Origin: Burkholderiaceae bacterium
GTDB lineage: Bacteria > Pseudomonadota > Gammaproteobacteria > Burkholderiales > Burkholderiaceae_C
Direction of reading: 5' to 3'
NCBI GenBank assembly: GCA_031277295.1
Contig: JAITMV010000123.1
Location: 1 to 32,647 of the forward strand
Length of the DNA: 32,647 nucleotides
The first letter of the stretch is position 1. The number at the start of each line of letters is the position of its first letter. A program made the position numbers and the translations under genes. The notes under the pieces are model-generated. The model ran no database searches, was not told the origin of the DNA, and worked only from the letters and a program-made list of their open reading frames with translations. Positions 16,714 to 24,523 of this stretch are shown piece by piece.

Positions 16714-16857
16714 TTAGAGAAACTTTGAAAACCCATAGTCACCGTATGCATGATGATGCCTTCACACACACCCCCTCGCAAACACGTCCATGATGAAAAA
16801 TACAGGATGAAGACTTATCCCACTGCCCGCTACCCACGGCACAGTGCGCTCTAACAG

Positions 16858-17000
16858 GCGGCTGAAATACATCTTCGGAAGGGAAATTCTTGCCTCAAAG
16901 ATGATACCTTACCCCCCGACCTACACTGAAAAACGCTTGTAAGTCGTTCTATAAGGTCGTCTCTTTCACTCCAAGGTGGGAGAACAGTATTTCAGCAGCT
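16858..17000. repeat. Inverted-repeat element, possible MITE/IS remnant
   Basis: GCTGAAATAC (16861-16870) is repeated inverted as GTATTTCAGC (16987-16996), with partial matches continuing outward (gcggctgaaatacat versus agctgctgaaatact). About 140 bp separate the outer ends. It has no coding content and unrelated sequence on either side. It looks like a small decayed mobile element; the family is not recognised. Confidence 0.4.
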
Positions 17001-17005
17001 TACCA

Positions 17006-17122
17006 AAGAATCTCTGATTAATTTCGTTCACCCTGTGGGCTTGTCGAAGAGCATCTCCAGGAAAATCAAGTGTACCGACAGAACTTCAGCCAGAACGGTA
17101 GTAAATTGTTCAGAGGTTCCCT
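17006..17122. repeat. Imperfect inverted-repeat element just upstream of luxR
   Basis: The left end AGAATCTCTGATTAATTTCG and the inverted right end (reverse complement AGGGAACCTCTGAACAATTT) match at roughly three quarters of positions. The end motif resembles the CTCTGATTTATTCG ends of the element just after luxR (17971-18049). It is probably a degraded IS-derived element about 117 bp long. Confidence 0.4.
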
Positions 17123-17187
17123 GACAATCAGCCGTTGAGGGCAAATCAATCCGTTATTAGTTCTGGAGCACAGTATTTGGAGGAAAC

Positions 17188-17901
17188 ATGAGAAATTGGC
17201 AAGAAGATTTACTTCATATCGCGCACCATAATACGATGGATAAACATGATGTTTTTAAGCGCATTAAAATCGCCGCGACAGCACTTCAGTTTGATTATGT
17301 TGCATATGGCTTCGAGTCGCCCTACCCTTTTAGCAGACCCAAAATCACATTATTGAACAACTACCCTAGATCATGGCAAGAGAATTACAAAAAAGAAGGG
17401 TACATAAGAATTGATCCTACGGTTACTCATGGGCGTCGATCTCGAAATCCAATCATTTGGTCTGATCAACTTTTCATAAATGCTCAAAATTTTTGGGAAA
17501 ATGCAAGAGATCATGGGCTGAATGTGAGCTGGGCGCAATCCATATTAGATAATTTTGGCGGCAAAAGTATGATTACGCTCTCAAGATCTTATAAGTCATT
17601 GACCACTAAAGAACTCGAAGGCAATGAATTAAAAATGCGTTGGCTTGCTCAAGTCGCTCACTTCGCATTATCTAAGTTTTTCCAAATTGATTTAATTACA
17701 AAAGAGACACCCCTTTCCCGCCGGGAAGTAGAGGTATTGAAGTGGTCGGCCGACGGGAAGTCCGCTCAAGATATAGCAGATATTTTAAATCTATCCAAGA
17801 ATACAGTAGATTTTCATATTAAAAACTCTCTAGCCAAGCTCCAAGCTCCAAACAAAACCGCGGCAGTAATTAGGGCCGCACTGACAGGATTATTAAATTA
17901 A
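17188..17901 (+). CDS. LuxR-type quorum-sensing transcription factor
   Basis: A 237-residue cytoplasmic AHL-responsive regulator. The N-terminal autoinducer-binding domain (about 15-165) keeps the invariant ligand-pocket residues at expected spacing: W63, Y67, D76, P77, W91 and G110. The C-terminal GerE-type HTH (about 175-235) reads LSRREVEVLKWSADGKSAQD then IADILNLSKNTVDFHIKNSL, with E180, L184 and G190 conserved. With both domains intact it should bind an AHL and act on a lux-type box. GGAGG 5-6 nt before ATG 17188 supports the start. The gene is AT-rich compared with the core genes, flanked by IR elements, and faces luxI about 1.2 kb away. The name of the particular LuxR subfamily is not clear. 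Confidence 0.93.
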   Translation: MRNWQEDLLHIAHHNTMDKHDVFKRIKIAATALQFDYVAYGFESPYPFSRPKITLLNNYPRSWQENYKKEGYIRIDPTVTHGRRSRNPIIWSDQLFINAQNFWENARDHGLNVSWAQSILDNFGGKSMITLSRSYKSLTTKELEGNELKMRWLAQVAHFALSKFFQIDLITKETPLSRREVEVLKWSADGKSAQDIADILNLSKNTVDFHIKNSLAKLQAPNKTAAVIRAALTGLLN

Positions 17902-17960
17902 ATCTGAATTTTCTATTTTATGCAGCCATCCCTGCAAAATTCATCTCAGTTTTCCATGTC

Positions 17961-18059
17961 GCTAGGGAAACTCTGATTTATTCGGCAGCACCAATCGTAA
18001 GTCATTGATTTTTGATGGAGCAATAGTGTGGTTTTCGAATAAATCAGAGCCTCCCTGGC
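17961..18059. repeat. Inverted-repeat (MITE-like) element downstream of luxR
   Basis: CTCTGATTTATTCG (17971-17984) is repeated perfectly inverted as CGAATAAATCAGAG (18036-18049). With the outer bases (gctaggga.. and ..tccctggc) the arms extend to about 24 nt with three mismatches. The inside is 51 bp with no coding content. It might also act as a transcription barrier after luxR, but no T-run follows. Its ends resemble those of the element before luxR. Confidence 0.6.
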
Positions 18060-18330
18060 GCGCCACCCGCATCGCATGAAGCCGGTGCAGCCTCACCTGA
18101 TTGGCGCAGCCTCATCTTTCGTCATTCCCGCTCACCCTTGCCCTTTCGTCACTCCCACGAAGGCAGCAATGATAGGGAACTACGTGGCAATAACGATGGA
18201 AAAGTTGTACAACACGCGCGGCGAAGATACAGACCCAACTCAGTTTCACTTTAATTGCCCATAGCGTTCACGTGCCATCAGCATAGGGCATTGAAATAAA
18301 TTTTCAGAACTGACTCACAAGCTCGAAAAT
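18060..18330. other. Intergenic luxR-MAPEG, repeat debris, no gene seen
   Basis: This stretch contains a degenerate copy of the GCGCCACCCGC...CGCATGAA repeat (about 18057-18080) and a segment like the common 'TTCGTCATTCCC...' intergenic repeat (18117-18160). The 62-aa ORF at 18076-18264 runs through this repeat DNA and has no recognisable domain or Shine-Dalgarno sequence. Confidence 0.45.
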
Positions 18331-18729
18331 TCAGAAAACTTTAATACCAATGATTGTCAAGCAAACTCCAGCAAAAGCTGTAAAAACCAGACAAAGTGTT
18401 GGAAGGAGTGTCAATAAAAACCCTAATCCTCGCCTTGAAGGATCACTGACATAAGAACGCCAATAAATTAGACGACCGACAAGATAAATAATTCCTAACC
18501 CTGCAATGAAGGCAGAAGGCCAGTATTTTGCTGAAAGAAATAAGGCAGGAAGAAAAGCCATAAGAAATTCTAATGTATTGATCTGTACGCGATATATGCG
18601 CTCAAATTCTTGATGCCCTGAAATTGCAGGCGCTTTGACGTCATAAATTCGACGCGCATTCGCTGTCAAAGCGCCAAACATAAGAAACTGAATTATAGCT
18701 ATGATCGCCACCAATTCCACGTAATACAT
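18331..18729 (-). CDS. MAPEG-family membrane protein
   Basis: A 132-residue protein with four membrane segments (about 3-23, 55-75, 77-94, 105-128). The motif AISGHQEFERIYRVQINTLEFLMAFLPALF (residues 35-64) is the R..Q.N..E core of the MAPEG superfamily (membrane-associated glutathione/eicosanoid proteins). In bacteria these are often glutathione-transferase-like, but catalytic function is not proven by sequence. GGAAGGATT 5 nt before ATG 18729 gives a good start. It lies between luxR and luxI in AT-rich DNA. Whether it belongs to the quorum-sensing system is unknown; the MITE at 18817 separates it from luxI. Confidence 0.8.
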   Translation of the reverse strand: MYYVELVAIIAIIQFLMFGALTANARRIYDVKAPAISGHQEFERIYRVQINTLEFLMAFLPALFLSAKYWPSAFIAGLGIIYLVGRLIYWRSYVSDPSRRGLGFLLTLLPTLCLVFTAFAGVCLTIIGIKVF

Positions 18730-18816
18730 ATCAATCCTTCCGGAAATTGTTTAACAAATGAAATATTAACAAACGCCTGGATCCGCGGCCCAAAGGATGG
18801 AGCTGTCTTGCCCTTA

Positions 18817-18983
18817 GAACGTGTTCACGATCCCGGCGCGGGCTTAGCGGGCGCGTTGCTCAGGAAGCGCTGCGGCGCAAGCAATCCTTGCCAATGACAC
18901 GGGCCATTGGCTGCGAATTGCGTCTTGCAAGCCCATCCCAATCCGCATCCCGCACATCTCACGCCGAGATCGTGAACACGTTC
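18817..18983 (+). mobile_element. MITE, copy 3, best preserved
   Basis: A 167-bp element with perfect 16-nt terminal inverted repeats GAACGTGTTCACGATC / GATCGTGAACACGTTC, flanked by TTA on both sides (18814-18816, 18984-18986). The core is nearly the same as in 16548-16713 and, inverted, 12551-12701. It is non-coding. It lies between luxI (3' side) and the MAPEG gene. The perfect ends suggest this is the youngest of the three. Confidence 0.88.
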
Positions 18984-19134
18984 TTATAGTCTACAGCATA
19001 TGATACAGCTCACGGCCATCACATTCGTCCCCCCTGCGCTAAGCGGGAGTCCACGGGGAAAATTCCTGCCCCCACTTAAACGACCAACCAGAGCTTCCAG
19101 GCCCAGCCATTATACAGAAAACTTTCCCTCTAGC

Positions 19135-19689
19135 TCAAAAATTCAAATCGATGCTTAGTGCAACCAGGTTTTCTCGGCCGTATTTCTTTGGTATTCCAGC
19201 ACGGGATACACAAAATCTATTCATATGCAATAGGCGCTCTATCTCAACAGGCGATACAGTAACCAAAGTGCGCGCACCATGTTCCTTTGCAATTTGTGTC
19301 GTATACTGAAATAGATTTCGTGCATTCCCCGTTAAATTCTGCTCAGCAGGGGAAGGGATCGCATCGAAATCGAGTGCAGCGAATCGTGACAATTCCCATA
19401 TTTCAATACTATTTGGAAAATCACCTTTACCCCACAGCTCGTGAAATACTTTTTTTAAAAGATATGAATCAGTCGTTGGCAGCAACCTTGCGAATCCATT
19501 AATCCATCCGCGTTGACTTCTGGAAAATACATAGATGGCATTTGAATTATCAAATTCATCTGACTCTACATCCGCTGAAACACACATCGGCCAACCCAGG
19601 TGACCAACAAAAACCCTGTGTCTATAACGTCCGATCTCCTCCAATAAGTTCAATGGCAAGTCCTTACGCTTCCCAGCGGAATAAATCAT
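19135..19689 (-). CDS. LuxI-type acyl-homoserine-lactone synthase
   Basis: A 184-residue cytoplasmic autoinducer synthase that joins an acyl chain from acyl-ACP to SAM, giving an AHL. The invariant residues are present: R25 and F27 (RHRVFVGHLGW), W33, D44 and D47 (ESDEFDN), R68 (GFARLLPT), E99 and R102 (EIWELSRFA). The acyl pocket region (about 120-160, RNLFQYTTQIAKEHGARTLVTV) has a Thr at the position often associated with 3-oxo substrates, but I would not assign the chain from this. AAGGAAG 4-5 nt before ATG 19689 sets the start. It is the last gene of the minus-strand export/biosynthesis run, 235 nt after tolC, with its own AT-rich leader. Its acyl donors could overlap with the fatty-acid-like genes upstream. 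Confidence 0.95.
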   Translation of the reverse strand: MIYSAGKRKDLPLNLLEEIGRYRHRVFVGHLGWPMCVSADVESDEFDNSNAIYVFSRSQRGWINGFARLLPTTDSYLLKKVFHELWGKGDFPNSIEIWELSRFAALDFDAIPSPAEQNLTGNARNLFQYTTQIAKEHGARTLVTVSPVEIERLLHMNRFCVSRAGIPKKYGRENLVALSIDLNF

Positions 19690-19923
19690 GCGCCTTCCTT
19701 ATCCTGAATCTACAACTTTACCAAAACATAAACAAATTCATCCCACAAATTCAATCTTTTTAAAACTTAAAAACTCATTTAAAATCAACAGGTTATGGTC
19801 GTTATTATAAATCTTCTTTGTGAACCGTAGATATTAACTTGCTAGTAAATTTCCCTCTTGAAATCACGAGTCCAGATGGTCGGCATTGGTTCCCTAATAA
19901 TAAAATAATTTTGACGGACACGC
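19690..19923 (-). other. AT-rich leader between tolC and luxI
   Basis: A 234-bp AT-rich gap with several runs of T/A on the minus strand, so luxI probably has its own promoter. I looked for a lux-type dyad (CT-N-CCA...TGG-N-AG) and did not find a convincing one. No T-rich hairpin that would clearly stop transcription from tolC was seen, so read-through into luxI is possible. Confidence 0.4.
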
Positions 19924-21273
19924 TCAGTCGTGGCTCGTCAGCAACCGGTTTATAGATTCTAAGTCAGCCGAATTCAGTGTGCCTGCAGTTTGTTTCAAAC
20001 GCAGCAGACCAACAATTGCGTCATACCGCGCTTTGGCTAGATCATGGCGCGTTTGATACAGTTGGCTTTGAGCGTTAAGCACATCAATGTTAAGCCGTAC
20101 GCCGGCTTGGTAGCCGACTTGCATAGTTTCCAGGGCACTTAAACTGGATTGTTCTGCTGTTTGCAAGGCCGTAACTTGGTTTAGACTGGATTGGACACCA
20201 AAAAAAGCAGATCGAATGGCTTGAGAGATGGTGCGCTCAGTATTGTTAAGGTCGTTTTGTGCCTTGGCTTGCAGCGCCTGGGTTTCGCGTACACGGTCTT
20301 CAACGGCAAAGCCGGAAAACAGTGGCCAATTAAGCATGATAGAAATGCCCGCATTATTAGCATGGTAGGGATCTCTAGGTGTGGTGAAAAATGCTGGATT
20401 GCCACGAGGATAACGCTGCAGGCCGACTGTGGCTTGCAAATCGACCGTGGGTAAATAACCGGTTTTGGCTTTTTTGATTTCCATGCCGGCAACGTCCAGT
20501 GTTATACGGTTTTGCAATATCGTGGGATGCTGTTTGACAGCGAACTCGATCCAGATATTTACATCATTCGGCTTAGGCACGGGCACGACGACAGGCTGTA
20601 TCAATGGGTGCGGCTTGCTATTGAGACGGCCGCTGATCTGGTCAAGTGCAAATTGCTTGACCAGCAGATCATTTTGAGCAGCAATTTCTTGCGCCACGAC
20701 CAGGTCAAAGCGTGCCTGAGCTTCGCGGCTGTCTGTGATGATGGCCGTGCCGCGTTCAAAGTTTTGTCGAGCTGATTTCAACTGCTCGGCGACCGCATTT
20801 TTGAGAGCGCGTACAGTACTCAGGGAATCGGCGGCACCAAGCACATCAAAATAGGCTTGCGACAGACGAACGATGAGATCCTGTTCAGCGGCAATCAGTT
20901 GAATTTGCGCTAATTTGACTTGTTTGCGGCTTTGTTCCCAACCGATACTGCTGGTAGGACGATACAGGGGCTGCGAGCCAATCAGAGCGCCACTGACCGA
21001 ATGGTGCCGAAATGAATTGGAGCCCGCGCCTGAAAAAGAAGAATCCAGAGCATTGACTTGCGCGCCGGCCTGCAAGCCGATCTGCGGCAGTAAAGCAGCG
21101 CGTGACTGACCGGCGCGCGCCTCGCTGGCTTGGAGTTGGTTAAATGCGGACTGGAAAAGAGCGTCGTAGCCGCGGGCGACCAAGTACAGATCTAGCAATG
21201 ACTGGGCTTGACAAGAAGCGACGCAGCACAACAGCCCCAGTATTAGTAGATTTTTATTTTTGAAAATCCTCAT
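19924..21273 (-). CDS. TolC-family outer-membrane efflux protein
   Basis: A 449-residue outer-membrane channel subunit. A signal peptide (about 1-24, NLLILGLLCCVASCQA) precedes two homologous OEP repeats; the first has ARGYDALFQSAFNQLQASEA and AALLPQIGLQA (periplasmic helices and barrel strand), the second GYQAGVRLNIDVLNAQSQLYQTRHDLAKARYDAIVGLLRLKQTAG, the classic TolC/NodT helix-turn segment. ATG 21273 (MRIFKNKN) gives a clean signal; the ORF-track start at 21285 is TTG. It is 28 nt after emrB and completes a tripartite exporter with the two genes before it. The cargo is presumably the product of the linked biosynthetic genes. Confidence 0.92.
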   Translation of the reverse strand: MRIFKNKNLLILGLLCCVASCQAQSLLDLYLVARGYDALFQSAFNQLQASEARAGQSRAALLPQIGLQAGAQVNALDSSFSGAGSNSFRHHSVSGALIGSQPLYRPTSSIGWEQSRKQVKLAQIQLIAAEQDLIVRLSQAYFDVLGAADSLSTVRALKNAVAEQLKSARQNFERGTAIITDSREAQARFDLVVAQEIAAQNDLLVKQFALDQISGRLNSKPHPLIQPVVVPVPKPNDVNIWIEFAVKQHPTILQNRITLDVAGMEIKKAKTGYLPTVDLQATVGLQRYPRGNPAFFTTPRDPYHANNAGISIMLNWPLFSGFAVEDRVRETQALQAKAQNDLNNTERTISQAIRSAFFGVQSSLNQVTALQTAEQSSLSALETMQVGYQAGVRLNIDVLNAQSQLYQTRHDLAKARYDAIVGLLRLKQTAGTLNSADLESINRLLTSHD

Positions 21274-21301
21274 AACAGTATTCAAATAAAATAGTGGCCT
21301 T

Positions 21302-22849
21302 TTAATTCGGCTCGGCTGTATTGGTTTGAGCGATTTTGGTGGAATCGATAAAAAGTACCAACAGCATGGGAAAGACGAAGAAGACCGCCATCAACACAAA
21401 GACATCCGACACACTCATCGTGAGTGCTTCACGCAAGCCAAGTCGTGAAGTAAGCATGAGGGTGACGCGAGCGATCATGTCGTCATCGGTCATGACACGA
21501 CCGAGCAAACTCGTCAACAACTCCGCTCGCTCTTGGACGATCATCGTCGCGGCCGAAAGTTTGTCAAACAAGCGCTCGCGGTGAAAGCTCAAGCGTTCGT
21601 AGAAAAGCTGTGAATTGATCACAGCCAGACCGATAGCGCCACCGAGGTTGCGCATCAGGTTGTAGATACCGCTGCCTCCCTTGAGGTGTTCGACAGGCAA
21701 AGCCCCCAAAGCCAAACCCGTGACCGGAATAATGCAAACCATGGTGGCAATGCCACGCAAAATTTGCGGCAACAAAAGCTGGCTTTTCCCCCAGTTAGCG
21801 TCGATGCGCACAAACATGATGCAACTGGCCATGAAGATAGCAAACCCGATCAGCAATAGCAGTTTGAAGTTCACTCGCTGCATCAGCGCCACCGTCAAAG
21901 GGGTGGCCACGATGTTTGCCAGGCCCACAACGAAAACAATGCCGCCAATCTGCTGGGCGCCAAGTCCACGCACACTACCTAAGAACACGGGTGTGAGATA
22001 AATCGACCCATATAGCCCTACGCCGACCGCAAAACTCAACACACAACCGATGGCAAAGTTGCGTTGCTTGAATGCACGCAGTTCGACCAATGGCTCGGGA
22101 TGATGGAGTGTTCGGAGCACGAACACTGCTCCGGCAAGTAGCGCAATAGGCGTCATCCATTGCAAAAGCGGGTCATCCAACCACTGTCGGCGTGGCCCTT
22201 CTTCCAAAGTGAATTGAATTCCGCCGAGAAACACGACGAGCAAACCGGCTGCCAATACATCGAAGCGCTTTAATAATCCAAAATCAGGTTTATCAATCCT
22301 CACGACACGCGGCACGATCAAGATAATAACGATGCCCGGCAACACGTTAATGAAGAAAAGCCACCGCCAGGACAGCGTCTCCGTGATATAGCCACCGATC
22401 GTGGGACCCAAAGCCGGCGCGAGCGTGGCCACCAGCCCAAGAATCGCGGGTACGCGCATTTGCGCTGCCCCCCGAAACATCACCATGCCCGCAGCGAAAA
22501 CAGTTGGAATCATGGCTCCGCCGAGAAATCCCTGTAGGGCGCGGAATACAACCATCGATTCCAGGCTCCAAGCCATGCCACAAGCAACGCTTGTCACGGT
22601 AAAGCCAATGGCCGATAGCGTGAAGAGCCAGCGTGTCGACAGCATTCTCGACAACCAGCCCGACAGCGGGATCATGATGACCTCGGCGATCAAGTAAGAA
22701 GTTTGCACCTGCGAGACCTCGTCAGCAGTCGCCGACAAACCGGCTTGGATCTCACGCAGCGAACTGGTAACGATCTGAATGTCCAGCGACGCCATGAACA
22801 TGCCCATGGCCATCACAATGAAGGCTACGGTGCTTTGGCCAGTGGACAT
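21302..22849 (-). CDS. MFS drug/metabolite exporter, DHA2/EmrB family
   Basis: A 515-residue inner-membrane proton antiporter with 14 predicted membrane segments. MFMASLDIQIVTSSLREIQA near the N-terminus is the family's D1-type helix; GWLSRMLSTRWLF is motif A, RALQGFLGGAMIP is motif B, and the proline/glycine-rich LGLVATLAPALGPTIGGYI is motif C, typical of drug:H+ antiporters. The long ORF from 23212 overlaps the preceding HlyD gene by 257 nt in a GC-rich shadow frame. ATG 22849, preceded by GAGGTGG, gives the usual EmrB length, so I start there. It works with the EmrA-like adaptor and TolC. Confidence 0.93.
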   Translation of the reverse strand: MSTGQSTVAFIVMAMGMFMASLDIQIVTSSLREIQAGLSATADEVSQVQTSYLIAEVIMIPLSGWLSRMLSTRWLFTLSAIGFTVTSVACGMAWSLESMVVFRALQGFLGGAMIPTVFAAGMVMFRGAAQMRVPAILGLVATLAPALGPTIGGYITETLSWRWLFFINVLPGIVIILIVPRVVRIDKPDFGLLKRFDVLAAGLLVVFLGGIQFTLEEGPRRQWLDDPLLQWMTPIALLAGAVFVLRTLHHPEPLVELRAFKQRNFAIGCVLSFAVGVGLYGSIYLTPVFLGSVRGLGAQQIGGIVFVVGLANIVATPLTVALMQRVNFKLLLLIGFAIFMASCIMFVRIDANWGKSQLLLPQILRGIATMVCIIPVTGLALGALPVEHLKGGSGIYNLMRNLGGAIGLAVINSQLFYERLSFHRERLFDKLSAATMIVQERAELLTSLLGRVMTDDDMIARVTLMLTSRLGLREALTMSVSDVFVLMAVFFVFPMLLVLFIDSTKIAQTNTAEPN

Positions 22850-22955
22850 GACCACCTCGCCCCGAGATTCGCCAGCGGCAGGCTGAGTCTGAATCTCCGC
22901 AAACGAGTCGTCGCCAACATGATGGGCAGCGGAAGTCACGCCATCATCTCTGAAA

Positions 22956-24050
22956 TCATCTTTGGCCGCGCCCCAGGGATACCGCGCCACTGGGGCCGGC
23001 GACTGCCTTGTCCGCAGTGTTGGCGGCGACCGGTAGCGTGTCCACGCGCACGTTGACCGACATCCCCGAACGCAAGCGATCCAGCCCCTGCTGGGCTTCG
23101 TCGAGCACGATGCGCACAGGCACCCGCTGCACGATCTTGGTGAAGTTGCCCGTCGCATTCTCAGGAGGCAACAAGCTGAACTCGGCACCGGTAGCCGGTG
23201 CCATGCTCTCAATGTGTCCGCTCAAGCGCAGTTCAGGATAGGCGTCAACCTTCACGCTCACCGGCTGCTGCAATTTCAAGGAAGTCATTTGCGTCTCTTT
23301 GAAGTTTGCAACCACATACGCCTGACGCGCTGATACAAGCTTGAGCACTTGCGATCCGGCCCGCACGAGCTGTCCAATCTCCACCGTCTTGTCACCAACG
23401 ACACCATCGGATGGCGCTATCAAGGTGGCGTTTTTCAGGTCGATCTCAAGCAATTGCGTTTCAGCGCGGGCCTGCTCCAACTCGGCACGTTGTTGAGACG
23501 CTTGTGCGTCGAGTACTGCCAACTGCTTGTGTGCAGCATCCAGTTGGGCGCGCATACGGGATTCGGTGGAAACTGCCACGCGCATATTGAGCGTGCTGGC
23601 ATCAAACTGAGCGACCGAAACAACGCCCTGCTCGAACAAGCCTGAGTCACGTTGATGGTCCGATGCTGCCTTGGCCGCCTGCGCGTGCGCGGCCTCAAGT
23701 GCGTATCGCGCCTGATCAACTTCGGCCAGCCCCAGCAACTTTCGCTGCTCCATGGTTTTCAGCGCCGCCTCGCGGCTAACCAGCCTTGCGCCGGCCTGAG
23801 CCAGACGCACCTCGAAATCGGTCGGATCGATGCGCACAAGCACATCACCACTTTTGACCTTTTGGTTGTCCTTGACCTCAACAGCCACCACGTACCCGCC
23901 AACCCTGGGGCTGATTCCCACGCTGTCAATCTTGAGATAAGCGTTGTCAGTGCTGACGAAGCGGTTAGCCACAGCCCACGCATATACGGTGCCCACACCC
24001 ATGGCCGCAGCCAACGCAACCAAACCGATAAGCTTGTGCGATTTCTTCAT
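22956..24050 (-). CDS. HlyD/EmrA-family periplasmic adaptor
   Basis: A 364-residue membrane-fusion protein. One N-terminal membrane anchor (about 7-29, LIGLVALAAAMGVGTVYAWAVA), a biotinyl-lipoyl-like half (VGGYVVAVEVKDNQKVKSGD, about 50-69), a long alpha-helical hairpin (about 80-205), the second lipoyl half (ATLIAPSDGVVGDKTVEIGQ, about 209-228) and a beta-barrel (ARQAYVVANFKETQM) follow in order. Together these are an EmrA-type layout that links EmrB to TolC. The ORF ends 106 nt before the emrB start. The C-terminal 35 residues are Ala/Gly-rich and not conserved. Confidence 0.92.
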   Translation of the reverse strand: MKKSHKLIGLVALAAAMGVGTVYAWAVANRFVSTDNAYLKIDSVGISPRVGGYVVAVEVKDNQKVKSGDVLVRIDPTDFEVRLAQAGARLVSREAALKTMEQRKLLGLAEVDQARYALEAAHAQAAKAASDHQRDSGLFEQGVVSVAQFDASTLNMRVAVSTESRMRAQLDAAHKQLAVLDAQASQQRAELEQARAETQLLEIDLKNATLIAPSDGVVGDKTVEIGQLVRAGSQVLKLVSARQAYVVANFKETQMTSLKLQQPVSVKVDAYPELRLSGHIESMAPATGAEFSLLPPENATGNFTKIVQRVPVRIVLDEAQQGLDRLRSGMSVNVRVDTLPVAANTADKAVAGPSGAVSLGRGQR

Positions 24051-24084
24051 GCAAAAACGGGCTTCTTCCCACCATGCGCCAAGC

Positions 24085-24408
24085 TTAGCGCTCCAGAAGG
24101 GGAAACTTGTTTTGCACCTTAGCCCATTTTTCGGCCTCAGGCGCCACCGATTTTCTGCGCACGATCAGAGGCCAAGAGCGGGATAAAGATTCGTTGATTT
24201 CAATCCAGTGCAATTGATCTTCAGGTAAGTCTTTCGCTTCAACGATAGCCATAACAGGACACTCCGATACACATAAGCCGCAGTCGATGCACTCTTCGGG
24301 ATTGATTGCGAGAAAATTAGAACCTTCGTGGAAACATTCAGTGGGGCAAACGGCCACACAATCGGTGTACTTGCACTTAATGCACATTTCAGTCACAACG
24401 TGGGTCAC
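24085..24408 (-). CDS. Seven-iron ferredoxin ([3Fe-4S][4Fe-4S], FdxA-type)
   Basis: A 107-residue soluble electron carrier. The N-terminal motif [28 protein letters not shown] and second motif [14 protein letters not shown] carry the cysteines of the 7Fe ferredoxin family, and the tail ending in FPLLER matches the C-terminal extension of FdxA (about 107 residues in Azotobacter). The ORF track starts at a TTG (24441), but GTG 24408 has GGAG about 8 nt before it and gives the exact family length, so I prefer it. It lies inside the acyl-modifying operon, between fabG and the exporter, so it may feed electrons to the diiron proteins. No reductase is encoded nearby. A housekeeping FdxA copy is probably elsewhere. 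Confidence 0.93.
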   Translation of the reverse strand: MTHVVTEMCIKCKYTDCVAVCPTECFHEGSNFLAINPEECIDCGLCVSECPVMAIVEAKDLPEDQLHWIEINESLSRSWPLIVRRKSVAPEAEKWAKVQNKFPLLER

Positions 24409-24455
24409 AATAGCATCTCCGGTCGTTGTTTCACCAGGCAAGATAGAGCAACTAC

Positions 24456-24483
24456 CCAGAACCGGCCTTCAGGGCAGTTCTGG
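24456..24483 (-). other. Hairpin in the fabG-ferredoxin gap
   Basis: On the minus strand CCAGAAC...GTTCTGG is a perfect 7-bp stem, with an inner GCC/GGC pair making it longer (CCAGAACTGCC-ctgaa-GGCCG...). It sits between the fabG stop and the ferredoxin start. No U-run follows, so a terminator is unlikely; it could be a processing or stability structure that sets different levels of the two messages. Confidence 0.4.
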
Positions 24484-24523
24484 ATCGCTGCTGAGTTCGA
24501 TCCACAATGCACCGTTAACGGGT

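Larger units (their letters stand above)
16307..17187. other. Non-coding transition region upstream of luxR
   Basis: No gene is supported in these 880 bp. Base composition drops sharply here. It holds a hairpin (CTCC...CGAAGA-cctaca-TCTTCGGGAG, 16381-16411), an AT-rich patch (about 16448-16490), a full MITE (16548-16713), and two further inverted-repeat elements (16858-17000 and 17006-17122). The ORF at 16491-16793 reads through the MITE and is not credible. The luxR leader proper is only about 65 nt after the last element. No clear lux-type box was found before luxR. Confidence 0.6.

Noticed and set aside
16491-16793. 100-aa ORF upstream of luxR
   Set aside because: It reads through a MITE and has no Shine-Dalgarno sequence or domain.
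18076-18264. 62-aa ORF downstream of luxR
   Set aside because: It lies in repeat-derived intergenic DNA and nothing supports expression.
19690-19923. lux-type box in front of luxI
   Set aside because: I searched by eye for CT-N-CCA...TGG-N-AG dyads and found only non-dyad partial matches such as CTACAACTTTACCA.
22850-23212. N-terminal extension of the EmrB ORF
   Set aside because: The 121 extra residues are Arg/Cys/Ser-rich, overlap the HlyD gene in another frame, and lack family similarity. ATG 22849 with GAGGTGG gives the normal length.
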